A DNA stretch of 48,560 nucleotides from Entamoeba invadens IP1 (lineage: Eukaryota; Evosea; Mastigamoebida; Endamoebidae), in NCBI RefSeq assembly GCF_000330505.1, contig NW_004440248.1, positions 82,320 to 130,879 of the forward strand, given 5' to 3'. Both the position numbers and the translations under genes were made by a program. The notes under the pieces were generated by a model. The model was given only the letters and a program-made list of their open reading frames with translations. It had not been told where the DNA came from and searched no databases. Shown here piece by piece: positions 1 through 12,015 of the stretch (its first letter is position 1; the number at the start of each line of letters is the position of its first letter).

Positions 1-237
1 ATTTGCACTCAAAATACAAATTTATAAAAAGACTTAAATGGTTTATATTTGTTATATATATATAAGAAAATGTTTCAAATAAACAAAAAACAAGAGTAGT
101 ATATAAATCGTGCCGATTTCGTGCACCCTTTGGGAACACTCAATCTTCACGATTTCGTCGCTTCGCTCCGTTATTTAGATTTAATTATTTTAGGGTTATT
201 ATTTAAAAGTGATAATTTAATTTTTTGTAAGTCTAAA

Positions 238-534
238 ATGACAACTACTATGGAACGAATTATTAAAGCTATTAAAAAGAAATGTGTATTTATTACAGAG
301 ATAAATAATCATGAAGTTGATTTATACTATAGAGTTAAATCTAAGGAATTATTTCAAATAAAGGACGACACTGTCAAATTAATCAAACCTAGAGTTAGTA
401 AATATAGTGACGATTGGGTTAGATATAGTATCAAAAATAATAATCATAAAGGAATGACATTTAGTAAAAAACCACTAAGGAAATATCATGATGATAGTGA
501 AGAAATAGATGAATTTATAAGTCGATTCGTATAA
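238..534 (+). CDS. Hypothetical small basic protein (98 aa)
   Basis: The open frame runs upstream to 121, but I chose the ATG at 238 (MTTTMERIIKAIKKKCVFIT) because the upstream part is more GC-rich and reads like non-coding sequence. The protein is lysine-rich and hydrophilic, with an acidic C-terminal stretch (DDSEEIDEF) and no signal peptide, membrane segment or recognised motif. It converges on the end of a decayed Maverick/Polinton polymerase gene, so it could be a cargo gene of that element. That is inference from position only. I do not recognise the family. Confidence 0.4.
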   Translation: MTTTMERIIKAIKKKCVFITEINNHEVDLYYRVKSKELFQIKDDTVKLIKPRVSKYSDDWVRYSIKNNNHKGMTFSKKPLRKYHDDSEEIDEFISRFV

Positions 535-741
535 ACTCTTATATTATATTATATTATATATTTTTAGTATTTCTTATATTATTTCAGATGTTGTCATACT
601 TTATAAGATTATTTCAAATTAATTATTTATAATTTTGTTTTTATAAAATAATCTCAAATGATTTAAAACAAAAAAATATGACTAATATATGCTGGGAACA
701 TATAAAAGTCTATTAAATAATTGGTTAAGAATAAGTTGTCT

Positions 742-1284
742 TCATTTAGAATTGGCTTTTTCTATTAAAGTTTCTCTTGTTTTAATATCAAATGTCTTAC
801 TAAATTCGAAACTAAATTATATATCAAGTAAGTTAAATGTATAAGATTCTCCAGCATAGAGTTTCTTATATAGTTTTATCGGATTTTTTCTATTTTCTAA
901 AAAATTGTTTAAAATTCTTTTTATTCTTAAATGTAAAACATGTTCTTGTTTTTCATTCGTTAATACATCTATATAAGCTTTCTTACCTAAGAAGTAAGAT
1001 TCTTTTGAATATACATCTCCAGATAATTCATCAAAATCTGGATGGAATTGTTTTAATTCACCTCCTCTTAATGTTTTACCATATATTTCTTTGTATTTTT
1101 GTTCTGATAATTCTATCTTATTTTTGTTTATATGCATTGAATCAGTGTTTTGATAATATATATCTATATTTTAATCTTCTGTTAAACACATAACTTCATT
1201 CATTATTCTCTTACTTATACTTAATATTTGTACACCTATTAAGTTTGGAACAAAAAAGTCATCAAATGATTTATTTGTTTTAAT
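742..1284 (-). pseudogene. Maverick/Polinton protein-primed DNA polymerase B, C-terminal fragment
   Basis: Read on the minus strand, this is the palm/thumb end of a family B polymerase. It starts near TNKSFDDFFVPNLIG, passes SISKRIMNEVM and reaches the motif C region YYQNTDSMHI, followed by LRGGELKQFHPDFDEL and SYFLGKKAYIDVL. Functional members have DTDS in motif C; here the first catalytic Asp is Asn (1147-1149). In-frame TAA codons occur at 1171-1173 and just after FNLLDI; the coding signal continues past the latter to a TGA at 742-744. The reading frame otherwise holds together. The N-terminal part of the same gene lies at 6408-8695 in the same orientation, so one gene was split by the hAT-like element between them. 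It is non-functional by sequence. Confidence 0.85.
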
Positions 1285-1325
1285 ACAGTGCCACCAAAAG
1301 GTATGTTTTTATTGGAAGTGAATTT
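1285..1325 (+). repeat. Left terminal inverted repeat of the hAT-like element
   Basis: It starts ACAGTGCCACCAAAAGG and reaches TTATTGGAAGTGAATTT. It pairs with the reverse complement of 6372-6407 with a few mismatches and a five-base length difference. Confidence 0.65.
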
Positions 1326-2709
1326 CATTTAAACAATGGGAAGATTTTTTAACCCAAAAAAAATCAAAATCAATTTTAAAATTACCATTTTTAATATAAG
1401 TGCCGTAATTATTTATTAATTAAAGGCAATCACTGGTAAAATATTATAAATTATAAACCTGCGAGTAGTAAATATATTATATAAATAATTATAATTAGTA
1501 GTTTTTTTTATTTTTTAAACTAAAACTAATAATAATTATTATTAATGTTAATAATTAAAAATTATAATAGATAATTAATATAATGCTTTAAAAACTAGGA
1601 TATATACCTTATTTAATAATCTAATAATTTAATCAAATAAAACTATAATATATAGTTAACAATATGCTGATAATAAACCTCTGAACATTAGTAAATAATA
1701 GTTATATTATTCTTTAATAAAAATACATAAATTGAAATTATTTAATAAAAATAAATGTTTTTGTATTTATTTGCTATAAAAAATAATAAAACAATTATTA
1801 TATTAATAGTTTTCTTCAATTTGTAAATTCCAAGAATAACTAATTTTCTTAAAACACGACAAGTGCCCGCAAATTTATACAATTTTAGACTGATGAAGGC
1901 GGGTTTTAATAGTAATGAAAATATTGCCATTTTTATATAAATTTATAAAACAAAACAGTAAATTTAGTGTGGTCATTACACCTTATGCCAATTTTTCATA
2001 GAAAATTATAATTAATATAAACTAGTTGTATAATTTAAAAATAAAAAACTTTTTGTTCTTTTTAATAAAAATATTGAACTTAATGAAGATTATAATTCAT
2101 TTTAAATTATTTGTAATAATATTCATAAGACTTAGTTATTATAAAATAAAAAAAATCACCATCAAACAAATTCAAAATAATAAAAAAAGTAAACAAAAAT
2201 GAATTTCTCTCAAAAGTTTACTCATTTTCATACGTCTCAAAAAACCTTCGTTTTTGACAATGAAAAAAATATGGTAATCATTTTAAAAAATATTACTGAT
2301 GTAGTGTTTTATAAAATCAAATAGCAAATTGCAAATTATTGTAATTGATAAAATAATCTTTTGTTTATTGCTTATTTTTTTTATTTTATGGCAATTTTAT
2401 TTTGGAAGAAAAAAATGTAATAACAAAATAAAAAAATAATTAATTCAAATGTTATTAAATTTAACAACAAAAAATAATTTCAAAAGCAAAAATGTGGCAG
2501 TTCAACATAATAATACATGTTTTTCTATTGTGGCAAAATAGACTCAGTGGTATAAAAACATTAATTAAAACAATAATAAAAATCTTTTATTAATAATTTA
2601 TTGATATAAGCAAATATATTACTGTCTAATAATTATTATTTGACTTTATATGTTATACATTAACTAATACCCCCGGATTTTAATAATTAAAATCAACAAG
2701 TACTTTTAA

Positions 2710-4580
2710 TTAAAGCAAACATCCATTGAAAGGAATCAACACGGTGGCTTCCAGAGTAGTTTGTTTCATTTTCGGTTGTTTGTGTTTATTGAGAACGCCA
2801 AATTGTGACTCACACCTAACTGAAGTAAAATTCATTGTCATAAATATAACTAGAAGCCCTTTAAGAAAAGGGTATTCATTCAGGAGTTCTCTAAAATCAT
2901 ACAAATCAACACAATCTCTTTTATTTTTGTGTTTTAACTTTTCAATGATGTCATTTTCGAAACATTTACGACTCAAACGCCGGATTTCTTCTTTGAGATA
3001 CATACGACTCAATGGAATTTCAATTCGTCCTTTAAGAATGTCTTCAAAGTTGTTCCATACAAACACGTCATCTTCTATTGGGTCGATTTCTAGTTGTTTT
3101 TTTCCCAACGTCAGTTCCACACACATTGTACAACTCTTGAAATGTAGTAACAGTTCTTGATTGCTCGGAAGTTGCGATCGAAGAAAAACGAAACTTGAAG
3201 TTCGAGTTGACAACTTCAAGTGCCCGTGCGAAGAGTTTCTATACGGAAATATCAACACCTTCTCTGTTTCGTTCGTCAATTTAAACGGTGAAATATCCCT
3301 CATGTCAACTGCAGCAAAAAACATTTGAAATTTGGCCACAAGAGTTTCAACTTTTTTCCACTCTCTGGGAAGAACGTTTCTTTTGTCTGGAGTTGTTTTA
3401 TAATGACGTTAAAAGGCTCAAGAATATCAATCAAAAAACACATTACAAATTTGGTTTTCTCAGATAATAGTATCTCGATGCACTCCTTAACGTTTATTTG
3501 ATTATAGAAGATGGCTCTTTGATCTAGTGTTGTAAGATAATTTACCAGTTGAAGTCGAACATTCCAAAGCGAAGTTAAAACATTAAAAATTGAATTCCAT
3601 CGAGTGTCACAATATTTTTTGATAGGACATTGTTTAGAATTAAGGAAATTGGAAAACCCATTATCTCTGTGACACTTATTACTTATATGTATTCATGTAT
3701 TAAATATTTTTTAAATATCTTCCCAATTTACAAAATTTTTCTGTTATAAGGGAAAGCCTGTGGCACGCACAATGTATGCAAAAACAGACTATCCCCCCCT
3801 TTCTTTAATTATCTTTTTTAACTTGGTAGTGAAGCCATTTTCGTTTGCCATGCAATTTGCCGCACCATCACAAGTACAACTGATTATTTTTCCAATCTAT
3901 CTCGAATTTGTCAATGATGTTAACAACATAATTAAATATATTATCTGCACTTGAAGCTTCTTCGATTTCGAACAGTTCAACAATATATTCTTGAATATCT
4001 AAATTTTCATTAACACGTGTTAAAATCAATACATACTCCTTCCTTCCATTAATTTTAGTCTCGTCTATTTGTATTCCAACTCCAAGAGATTTTTTAGCGG
4101 CTTCACCAACCATCGTCTTCATTTTGGTATTAATACCATCCCTAATCAAATTTAATGTATTGTAAGTCATGTGAAGATGGGATCTAAACGTTGCCCCCAC
4201 TTTCTTGCGAGTTTAAAATAAGTATCACAAATGTCAAGAATTGTTGTAATTTTTGTGTGACTTATATGTGCTATGCTCATTTTAGTGACCGTGTACTCTC
4301 TGAATTTAATAGCATCATCTTTGATGCTACTCTTATCCTCTTCGATTATTTGAGGTTCTTCCTTTTTGGTTGTTATTCTGGGATTGAGTAAGTAAGCTCT
4401 CGCCACAATTTCACGAATCTTGTCTCTCATGTCTTTATGACAGTTATCATAGTGGCGCGTCGCTTCATTATGAGAAATCTTTTCGTTACATACTAGGCAC
4501 CAAAAATTCCTTTTTCCCAAAAGAATCAACAGTCTTTTTGTAATCCAATCTTCATTTGTTTTAATTACATCTGAAGGCAT
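2710..4580 (-). pseudogene. hAT transposase, frameshifted
   Basis: The N-terminus begins at 4580 (MPSDVIKTNEDW) and carries a BED-type zinc finger, with CLVC followed by HYDNCH (about residues 28-50). After a frameshift near 4170-4200 comes the RNase H-like core with IQIDETKINGRKEY. A second frameshift near 3870-3885 leads to CDGAANCMANENG and then the HTLC region. The CDTRWNS motif follows near 3600-3615. The C-terminal dimerisation segment ends with FLKGLLVIFMTMNFTSVRCE and SQFGVLNKHKQPKM, as in hAT proteins. At least three frame changes break the gene. It lies centrally in the CAGTG-ended element and would have been its mobilising enzyme (cut-and-paste transposition in the nucleus). Confidence 0.85.
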
Positions 4581-5579
4581 TGTTAATTATAGTTTTTTGT
4601 TTATTTTTTATTGATATTTGTTTTTTACAACAGAGTAATTAATCTAAAGATTCTTTATATATAAGATTATCAATTGATTTTACTATTATCTATGATTGTT
4701 TTTACTATTTTAATAATTAAAATTAAAATATTGTTTATCATTTTGTGCTTTAATTTGAACCAAACTAAAATAATAAACTTTTTACCAACTTGTATTATAT
4801 TTTTTTGCAATGAAAAATTACTTTATATTTTCATAATAAACGATAATGCTGTTGTGAATTTCAAATGTTTCGATTGTGGCAAGTATTGTTATATCCAGTT
4901 CACTGTTTTCAAATGACAGATTAACACCAATTCAAAGAGTTAATTTTATCTGAGTAATTCACTGTGTGTCGATTAATTGTGGTAATGTTTGCATAATTCA
5001 CACAAATCGCTGATGAGCACCATGTAAGTTTTTCATGTTCCATTAATTATAAAAACGATCAATTGGAGTAAAATAATTAAATTTGTTGAATAAAATGATA
5101 ATTCAATTAAACAATTAAAATGATAATTGCCGAAGTAATTTCCAAATTTTATATTTTTGTGTTGGTGAAATAATGAAAAATGTGTCATTTATAATATTAT
5201 TATATTTTTAAAAACCACTAAGTATAAAATATAACAAATTTTATTTTCATTTTTGTTTTTTTAATATTTTTGTTTATAATGACAGTAACGACTGTATGGT
5301 AAATATTCAAACACATAAAGAAAAAATATCACCACACTCAATTATAAACACAAATGTTTTATTATGTTTCATCTAAATTATTTTTAATTATTTTTGTCCA
5401 AAAAAAGAATAAAATTTGTTTAACTGGCTGATTTTTTCTTTTTGTAAAAAAATAATTAGATTCGGACCTAACCCCGGGTAAATTGAGACGTATGCTCATT
5501 TTGAAAACTCCATCTACAAAAAAATACAACATAGATTTCACAAGTAATAAGAAAATGCATAGTGTCAAAAATACGGTAG

Positions 5580-6060
5580 TGATAAAAATAGAGAAGAAAT
5601 TATTATTGAAACAGACTTAAGTACAGATCTTGGTGGAAGTAGCAAATACTTAGAAGAGGAAAAAACATCTAAGAACTGAAGAGGAGAAAGGTTCCTAGAC
5701 AACATTAATTGGAATAGGGTGAATAGATCCTTAAAGACGGGTGTAGATTTAGTAGAAGAAACTGAGCTTGAAAAAGAGTTTACGCATGAAAGGGAAAAAA
5801 GACTAAAAGTTCTTTATCAATAGTCAAAAAGTCACGAAAAAAGGACTGAGAAAGTGGTAACAGGGGATGAACTTTGGTATGGGGTATGACGGTAGCGACA
5901 AGAGATCTCTTTTCTTGTTAACACGGAGGAACGGGCATTGAAATGAATCCATCAGAGGTATGACTGTTATACCCATGGAAGAAACGGAGCGGTTTCACAT
6001 TCTTCAAACAACTATTTCAAAATTTTATGAAATGAACCAAAAAATACAAATATGATAAGA
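5580..6060 (+). other. Decayed coding-like relic inside the hAT-like element
   Basis: This stretch is clearly less AT-rich than its surroundings. On the plus strand it reads as a charged protein remnant, for example EEIIIETDLSTDLGGSSKYL and later SLKTGVDLVEETELEKEFTH, broken by stops (TGA near 5678, TAG near 5821). I do not recognise the family. It could be captured host sequence, a second ORF of the element, or a nested insertion. Confidence 0.35.
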
Positions 6061-6371
6061 ACAAGAAGTTGTGCATAATTAATTGACTTGTTATAATATT
6101 TTTGTTTGCTAAACATTGCAAAGAAGTCTAAAAGAATAAAAAAATATGAAAAAAGTAATCTTTAATGTTTTTGAACTTTTTTACATTTTTTATTGTTCAT
6201 TTTTATGTTGCTATTTTTGCCTTCTTTATTTTTGTAGCTGAAGTTATATATTTATCGTTGAAGGTTTGTCGAATAACATTTCTATAAACCTTATAATGTT
6301 ATTTGTTTATTTGAATTAATTTTTTCCCACCATTGCATTTGAAATTTTAATGGGTTGGAACAAAATTTTTA

Positions 6372-6407
6372 AAATTTACTTCCAATAAATTTTTTTAGTA
6401 GCACTGT
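6372..6407 (-). repeat. Right terminal inverted repeat of the hAT-like element
   Basis: On the minus strand it reads ACAGTGCTACTAAAAAAATT then TATTGGAAGTAAATTT, matching the left end at 1285-1325. Confidence 0.65.
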
Positions 6408-8695
6408 TTAAAACATCTAATATTATCTGATATGTCATACATAGATTTAACTAATGTGAAGTTCTTTTTAAGATATCTATCTGATTCACATTTACCTTTA
6501 TTATTGATATATTTGTAAATCAAGTCATTTTTAATTAGTTTTTGAATTGTTTTTCCATTTAAACTATTCATCAATAATTTATAATTTTTTTAAAATGGAT
6601 AACCCTTCTTTTTAAGTTGAGATCTTAAATTGTATATCTTTTCAATCTCTTTACTAAACACATTAGATTTACAACCAGTCCAATAATAACCTCTAATAAT
6701 ATTAAACTCTATTTGTTGAAATTTAATTATATCTTCAAGCATAACATTATTTACTCTTATTGTACAACATTCATTAACATTATGATTACCTTTATTATCT
6801 TTCTTAGTTATATTTGGGAAGTGTAAATGTTTGTTAACCTTGGTTATTTCTATATCTACAATAAATGCTGATATATAACGTTCATTTGTTGGTTCTAATT
6901 GTTGTTCTAACATTAAGTGATTTAATATAGTTTTATTACAGGTTTCTTGTGGGATTACTATAGGTTTTCCAGTTGCTAATTTTAACCTATGTATAGCGCT
7001 AGGATATAATGAACATGCGTCATAATCATATAAATCTTTAATAACATGTTGTTTAGTATTATCTCTACACATATTTCTACCTCCATATACAGCACCTTAT
7101 ATAAATTCTCTAACTTTACCAGAATATTGCATTAAATTTGGAATTTGTGTGTAAACATGTAATTTGAAATAGTGATTAGCTAAAGCGAATATACTAATAA
7201 AGTTGTCAACATCTATATTTAAACTTTTCAAATTATTAATTCGAAAATTAATATGACCTTCTTTTACTATTCTAACGTTTTGACAACAGTAGAATTTACA
7301 ATATAATCTCATATCGAACTTGTCGTTATTTCCTTGGCAATTATCAATTTTAGATATATTCTCTTTAAATAATTCATATTGTTTTTTATTCCATTTTTGA
7401 GATTCATATTCACCAGCTTCTGAAATTATTCCAATATTATTTTGAATTCTATCTCCGACATAGTAATTATAAATATATAACTCTTTTTGAATATTAGATA
7501 AACCAAACATTTTAAGAAAATCTGATAACTTATTTGAAATCATTGAATAACTATCTTTTAAAACAATTCTTTTTTTCGTGATAATTTAGTTTCATTTTCA
7601 TAGTTTTTCCATCTTTCTTAATACATGTCTCAATTCCATATTTTGCTAAGAAACACGAATCATATTTCAAATTATGAAAGTAAACAATGGAATTATTATT
7701 TAAATCAGATAAGAAGTCTTCTACACACACAACACCATATTTACATGAAATTTGAGATAAATATCATCTAGAATAAGCAACACTATATGCTTTATGAATT
7801 CCTTGTAAACTAGCTCCGTAATCAGCATAGAAATAAGTATACTTTTTACATTTAAAGTTATTTTTCGTTCCGTAGTTTTTTCCATTGTTGTTGGTTTTAC
7901 TTCAAAAACTAGATTATCCAATGATTCAATTGTTTGTTTGACATAATCAGATAAATCAGATGGTAAATGAAGCACATCGCTAAGTAAATATGGTTTAAAA
8001 CCGTTATTATCTCTAATATATAAAATAAGTTCAGATAATTTTATACTGGATTTAGCTCCTAGTTTGGTTAAAAATAAATTTCCTTTTTTCTTTGTTTATG
8101 AAACATGGATTCAACTGGTTTGTTGTGATCTAATGCCCATTTATTCATATAAACTATATTTTTAAGATAAAACGGAGTAATAGGAATATCAATATCTAAG
8201 AAATAATGATCACATTTCACATTAACATCTTTGAATAAATACATACTAATTTCAGTAGCCTTTTCATTATCTGATCCTATATATTTCATTATTGTATTAG
8301 CATGATCTTTACGCTTTAATTCTTCAAGTTTTATTTGAATTCTAATATTACATGATTTGAAACTTCATCTATCAATTTAATTTTCTGATATCTTGAATAA
8401 CAATGAACACGGTATAAATCAATAATTTTCTCATCTATTTTAGCTTGTTGTAACGCATATATTAAACAATTATTATTTAATTCATGTCTAATTTTGTTTT
8501 CAACACTAAGAGAATCAAATAATTGTGCTATTTTTAATTATTTAAATAAACATTTATATTCTTCAGTATAATAATAAGCAAAGAATGCTGCACCATTATT
8601 TCGATATTCATTAATTTCGTTTTTATAATCATATTCTTCAATTATTAATTCTGTAATAAATAAAAGTTTTGGTATAGGGGGTCTATAAACTGTTT
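6408..8695 (-). pseudogene. Maverick/Polinton protein-primed DNA polymerase B, N-terminal and central part
   Basis: From high to low coordinates on the minus strand: an N-terminal region with NNCLIYALQQAKIDEKIIDL; an exonuclease I-like site, YFYADYGASLQGIHKAY, where the usual catalytic Glu after ADY appears as Gly; exonuclease II, YFHNLKYDSCFLAKYGI; the segment IVLKDSYSMISNKLSDFLK; motif A, DYDACSLYPSA; and motif B, YKLLMNSLNGKTIQK. A frameshift in an A-run near 7565-7575 and in-frame stops (TAA at 7097-7099 before GAVYGGRN, TAA at 6590-6592 before KNYKLL, a TGA before YLSQI) show decay. The gene continues at 742-1284 beyond the hAT-like insertion. Polymerases of this type replicate protein-primed Maverick/Polinton DNA. 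No integrase, ATPase or capsid gene of the element is recognisable in the window. Confidence 0.9.
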
Positions 8696-9671
8696 TGGGA
8701 ATTTATTATAAACTTTTAAAAGAAAAAACAATATTGACATGTATTTTGGAAAAGAAAAACCCTGCTCTGCAGTTTTGGGAAGTATAAAACATGGTAATTT
8801 CTATTTTTGTTTTTGTTGTTTTGAAATTTCGAAATTAATAAAAACCCCTTGAAACCAAAGAACAACCAATGAATATTAACAAATCATTTATATTTTTGTG
8901 GATAAAATAAATTATTTCTGAAGAGAATCTCATTCTCTCTTTTATCATATAACACACATTTAAACATTTTGTTCACACTACACAAAAAGTGGTCAACGAC
9001 CGTGGCAAATTACATTATCTCGCTCTCACACACATTATATATTATATTTTTATCACAACCTCTCCCCGCATATTATAAATATCGTAATGAATTACTGTTT
9101 TGAGTTCAAAATATTTTCTTTTATAGTCCAAAATTCGATTTTTTAAATCTGTTGACTTTTTAATCCATTCTTATTTTATGAAATTTTATTATATTTAAAA
9201 TTTGAATAGAAACGTAACACATATACCCAAAATGTATTTCAATAAAATTATTGAAATTCATTTTACTCTATATTTTGATGATAAAAAAAGGAAATAAGAT
9301 TGTTTTTATTTTTTAGTGTTAAAATGATTTTTTTGTTTCTAAAAATAATAAAAATAATGACGATTTTGTGGATAAAAAATAATAGATAGATTTTATAAAT
9401 TTCAAAATAATAATGAAATCATACACTTTTTTGTTTCAATTTAACAATAGAAATTAATATTTTTTAATATAACCAATTTAAAATATATAAATTTTGAATA
9501 TCTTAAATAATAATTGCATTTTTTTACCTCTAATTGAAAACAATAACAAATTAATGATAAGAGTTTAGTAAAGAAAAAAATATAAATAAAAATATTAGTT
9601 ATAAAATAGTTAAAAGTGTAATAAATATTCTTTTAATTAATGGTTTGAGTAACCACTATTTCATTTTTTAT
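8696..9671. other. AT-rich spacer
   Basis: There is no convincing ORF. A short less AT-rich stretch near 8750-8790 and pyrimidine-rich tracts near 8925-9070 are the only departures from background. It separates the polymerase relic from the MULE relic. Confidence 0.5.
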
Positions 9672-11510
9672 CTACTTCGGGTTTCTTTGGCTTCTTTTCA
9701 AGGTTATTTTTTTTGTTTTCGTGTTCTTTATTGTCACAGTGTTTTTGGGTTTATCTTCTTCACATTCTATATGTTTTATATCCATTTCAAGTAAATTGGG
9801 CACTTGATTTTCGTCTTTGGCTGATAGTTTACAATTGAGATTGAATAAAGGCTGTTCATTTCGAGGTTGAATTATACTACAATCCGTAATACACGAAAAA
9901 GTTGTTTGATTTAAAACATTTAATGAAGTAAATTCCGTTTCCGTTTCCATGTCTAATGGCACAACTTGATTATTATCTATTTGTGAACCTTCTTCATCAA
10001 AAATCCAATGTTGTTGTTCTTTGTGTGATTTTCTCAATATTTTCTCATTTTTTTCAACACAAAATTGAATTATAAGAATTATTAACACGCGCAAATTGGA
10101 CATTCAAATTGTAACTAATGTATAACGAAAAAATAGAATCCAAATAAGTCAAATTCGATAGATATTATTTTCGGTATAATTGTTCATGGAAATGAATAGT
10201 TTACGTTGAAGATCAGTGACATTCTTTTTGTATTGTATTATAACATTACCCATTATCATGTCATTCCATTTCATTTTAGTTTTATGTTCAATTTTCCTGA
10301 GGATGTCAATTAAAACCAACAACTTTGGATGTGCTACAGTTACAAGGAATCCAACTCCACTATGAAATCCTTCTGAAAAGTTATTAGTTCTGTTATTTTC
10401 AATAAACTGACACCAGAATTGACAACCAACTTTTTCCAACCAAAAACTTCAAAAGTATATTAACAAATCTTCAAATTGTGAATTTACTTTTTCTCCGACT
10501 CCGTATGGTGATGATAATGCCATTTGTTCAAAACACGTTTTAAATGTATTTTCTATCTCATTTTCCGGTAGAAATGGAAGTGAAAATAGTCTGCGTATCC
10601 ATGTATGCAATATTGGATCTTTTTGGTATAATGCAGACAACCCAACTTTACCAGTCATTCTGTAAACTGCTTGATTCATATGAAACTAGCACATTTTAAC
10701 TTCCCATTTAAATACTTTTTATATGCATTCATTGCAGCAAATTGGCAATCGGTGTGAGCACTTTTTAATCGTGGAAACAGGTTGTAAATTTTAGTAAAAG
10801 AGTAAATGAAAATTTGTTTTTTTCATTTGTTAACAATATCAAACATACTGGAAAACGCCGTCTTCGATCAATGCATGAATTGTATTAATACAACTAACAC
10901 CATTTGGAATAATTCTATATGTACCATTAAAATATTTTGTTGTGTTTGAAGCTATGTGTCTTTGGTTTGAAGAAGTAAAAAATAAAAATCTTGGAATAGT
11001 TGTGTCTAAGGTATTAGAGTCAAAATTTAAAAACGAGTTGTCAATGTTAGTTTCAGATCTTGGTTCTTTAGTAACTTTTAGAATCTCTGGTATTGTAGTT
11101 ACTTGGTAAAAATGTTTATTAGTTCCCAAAATTTTATCTTGGAAACGACTTGCATATTTAACACATGCTTCAATATCTTTTTCAGATGCTTTGTCACAAT
11201 CGGGTAGCAAAATTATTTTGTTGATCAGTTGTCTTATGTTTTGAGTAACATTTACATCAAGCTCATTGTTAATAATTTCTCTGCGACATCTTGCAAGATA
11301 CAACTCTTCATGATCTATTAAACAAGTATGAGAACCTTCAATTTTATAAGTGTTGTTATCTGTTATTATAACAAGAATTTTACAACCATCTCCACTGCAT
11401 TTATATAACACAACCATTTTTTGCTTTTCTGTTAAAAGCATAACATTCACTATCAACTGATAAAAATGGATGCTCAATTTGGTTTTTTCTTGGTTTAATT
11501 TTGTTTTCAA
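9672..11510 (-). pseudogene. Mutator-like (MULE) transposase, decayed copy
   Basis: Read from 11510 downwards. A Cys/His DNA-binding region (YKCSGDGCK, then GSHTC) is followed by KHFYQVTTIPEILKVT. The first catalytic region reads KYFNGTYRIIPNG, where MULE enzymes have DGT, so the Asp is now Asn. The second catalytic region survives as HTDCQFAAMNAYKK. The C/H motif reads MC-stop-FHMNQAVYR (TAG where the partner MULE at 21 kb has Leu). Next come LHTWIRRLFSLPFLPE, FWCQFIENNRTNN and HPKLLVLIDILRKIE. The C-terminal tail is lysine-rich. Several frameshifts break it. It is a distant relative of the transposase at 21004-22618, and useful for aligning that gene's internal stops. Its terminal repeats were not found; the right side runs into an assembly gap. 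Confidence 0.8.
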
Positions 11511-12015
11511 AATAACGCAACGTATAAATTTGCATATAAATATTAAGTTTTATAATTTTAAAAATTATTCTAAAAAGTTATCAAATTTAATAATGAATTA
11601 AAATAAAATTGTTGTTCTATTTAAAAAATCACTTTGGGAAGATNNNNNNNNNNNNNNNNNNNNNNNNNNNNNNNNNNNNNNNNNNNNNNNNNNNNNNNNN
11701 NNNNNNNNNNNNNNNNNNNNNNNNNNNNNNNNNNNNNNNNNNNGAACCAATGTCTATTGTACAATGTCTAGGAATCATATATTTGAGTGAAGAACCTTGA
11801 CATATTTTGTTATAGATTAAGTATTTGTTATTTGTAAATTTAATCTAATAGATATGTCTGATTACAATTTATAGTTTTATAATTTTAAATTAACAACGGC
11901 ATCTACTTCTGGTGTAATGGTGGTGTTTTGGATACCGGTTTGGACATTTGGGGTTCGATATTCGACAGTGTTTGACCACATTGAAAAGAATTCGTAGGCA
12001 AGTTGTTATCACCTT
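11511..12015. other. AT-rich spacer containing the assembly gap
   Basis: About 400 readable bases flank the N run. No ORF of note is seen. Sequence near 11890-12000 is a little less AT-rich and may belong to the pogo-like element that follows. Confidence 0.4.
11644..11743. other. Assembly gap (100 N)
   Basis: Exactly 100 N, the conventional placeholder for a gap of unknown length. Distances across it are not reliable, and any MULE end here is hidden. Confidence 0.99.

Larger units (their letters stand above)
1285..6407. mobile_element. hAT-like DNA transposon inserted in the Polinton polymerase gene
   Basis: The two ends are imperfect inverted repeats starting ACAGTGCCACC (left) and, on the other strand, ACAGTGCTACT (right). 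Both share TTATTGGAAGT about 20-25 bases in. CAGTG termini are typical of hAT elements, and the interior carries a broken hAT transposase at 2710-4580. Motif order in the polymerase (A and B to the right, C to the left) is restored if this 5.1-kb block is removed. No clean 8-bp target duplication is visible; the immediate flanks instead look weakly inverted (gttttaa / ttaaaac). The rest of the element is AT-rich sequence in which I see no gene, plus a coding-like relic at 5580-6060. At 5.1 kb it is long for a hAT element, so a nested insertion is possible. Confidence 0.7.

Noticed and set aside
1742..1930. 62-codon minus-strand ORF
   Set aside because: AT-rich low-complexity translation with no motif, inside the hAT-like element; expected by chance at this composition.
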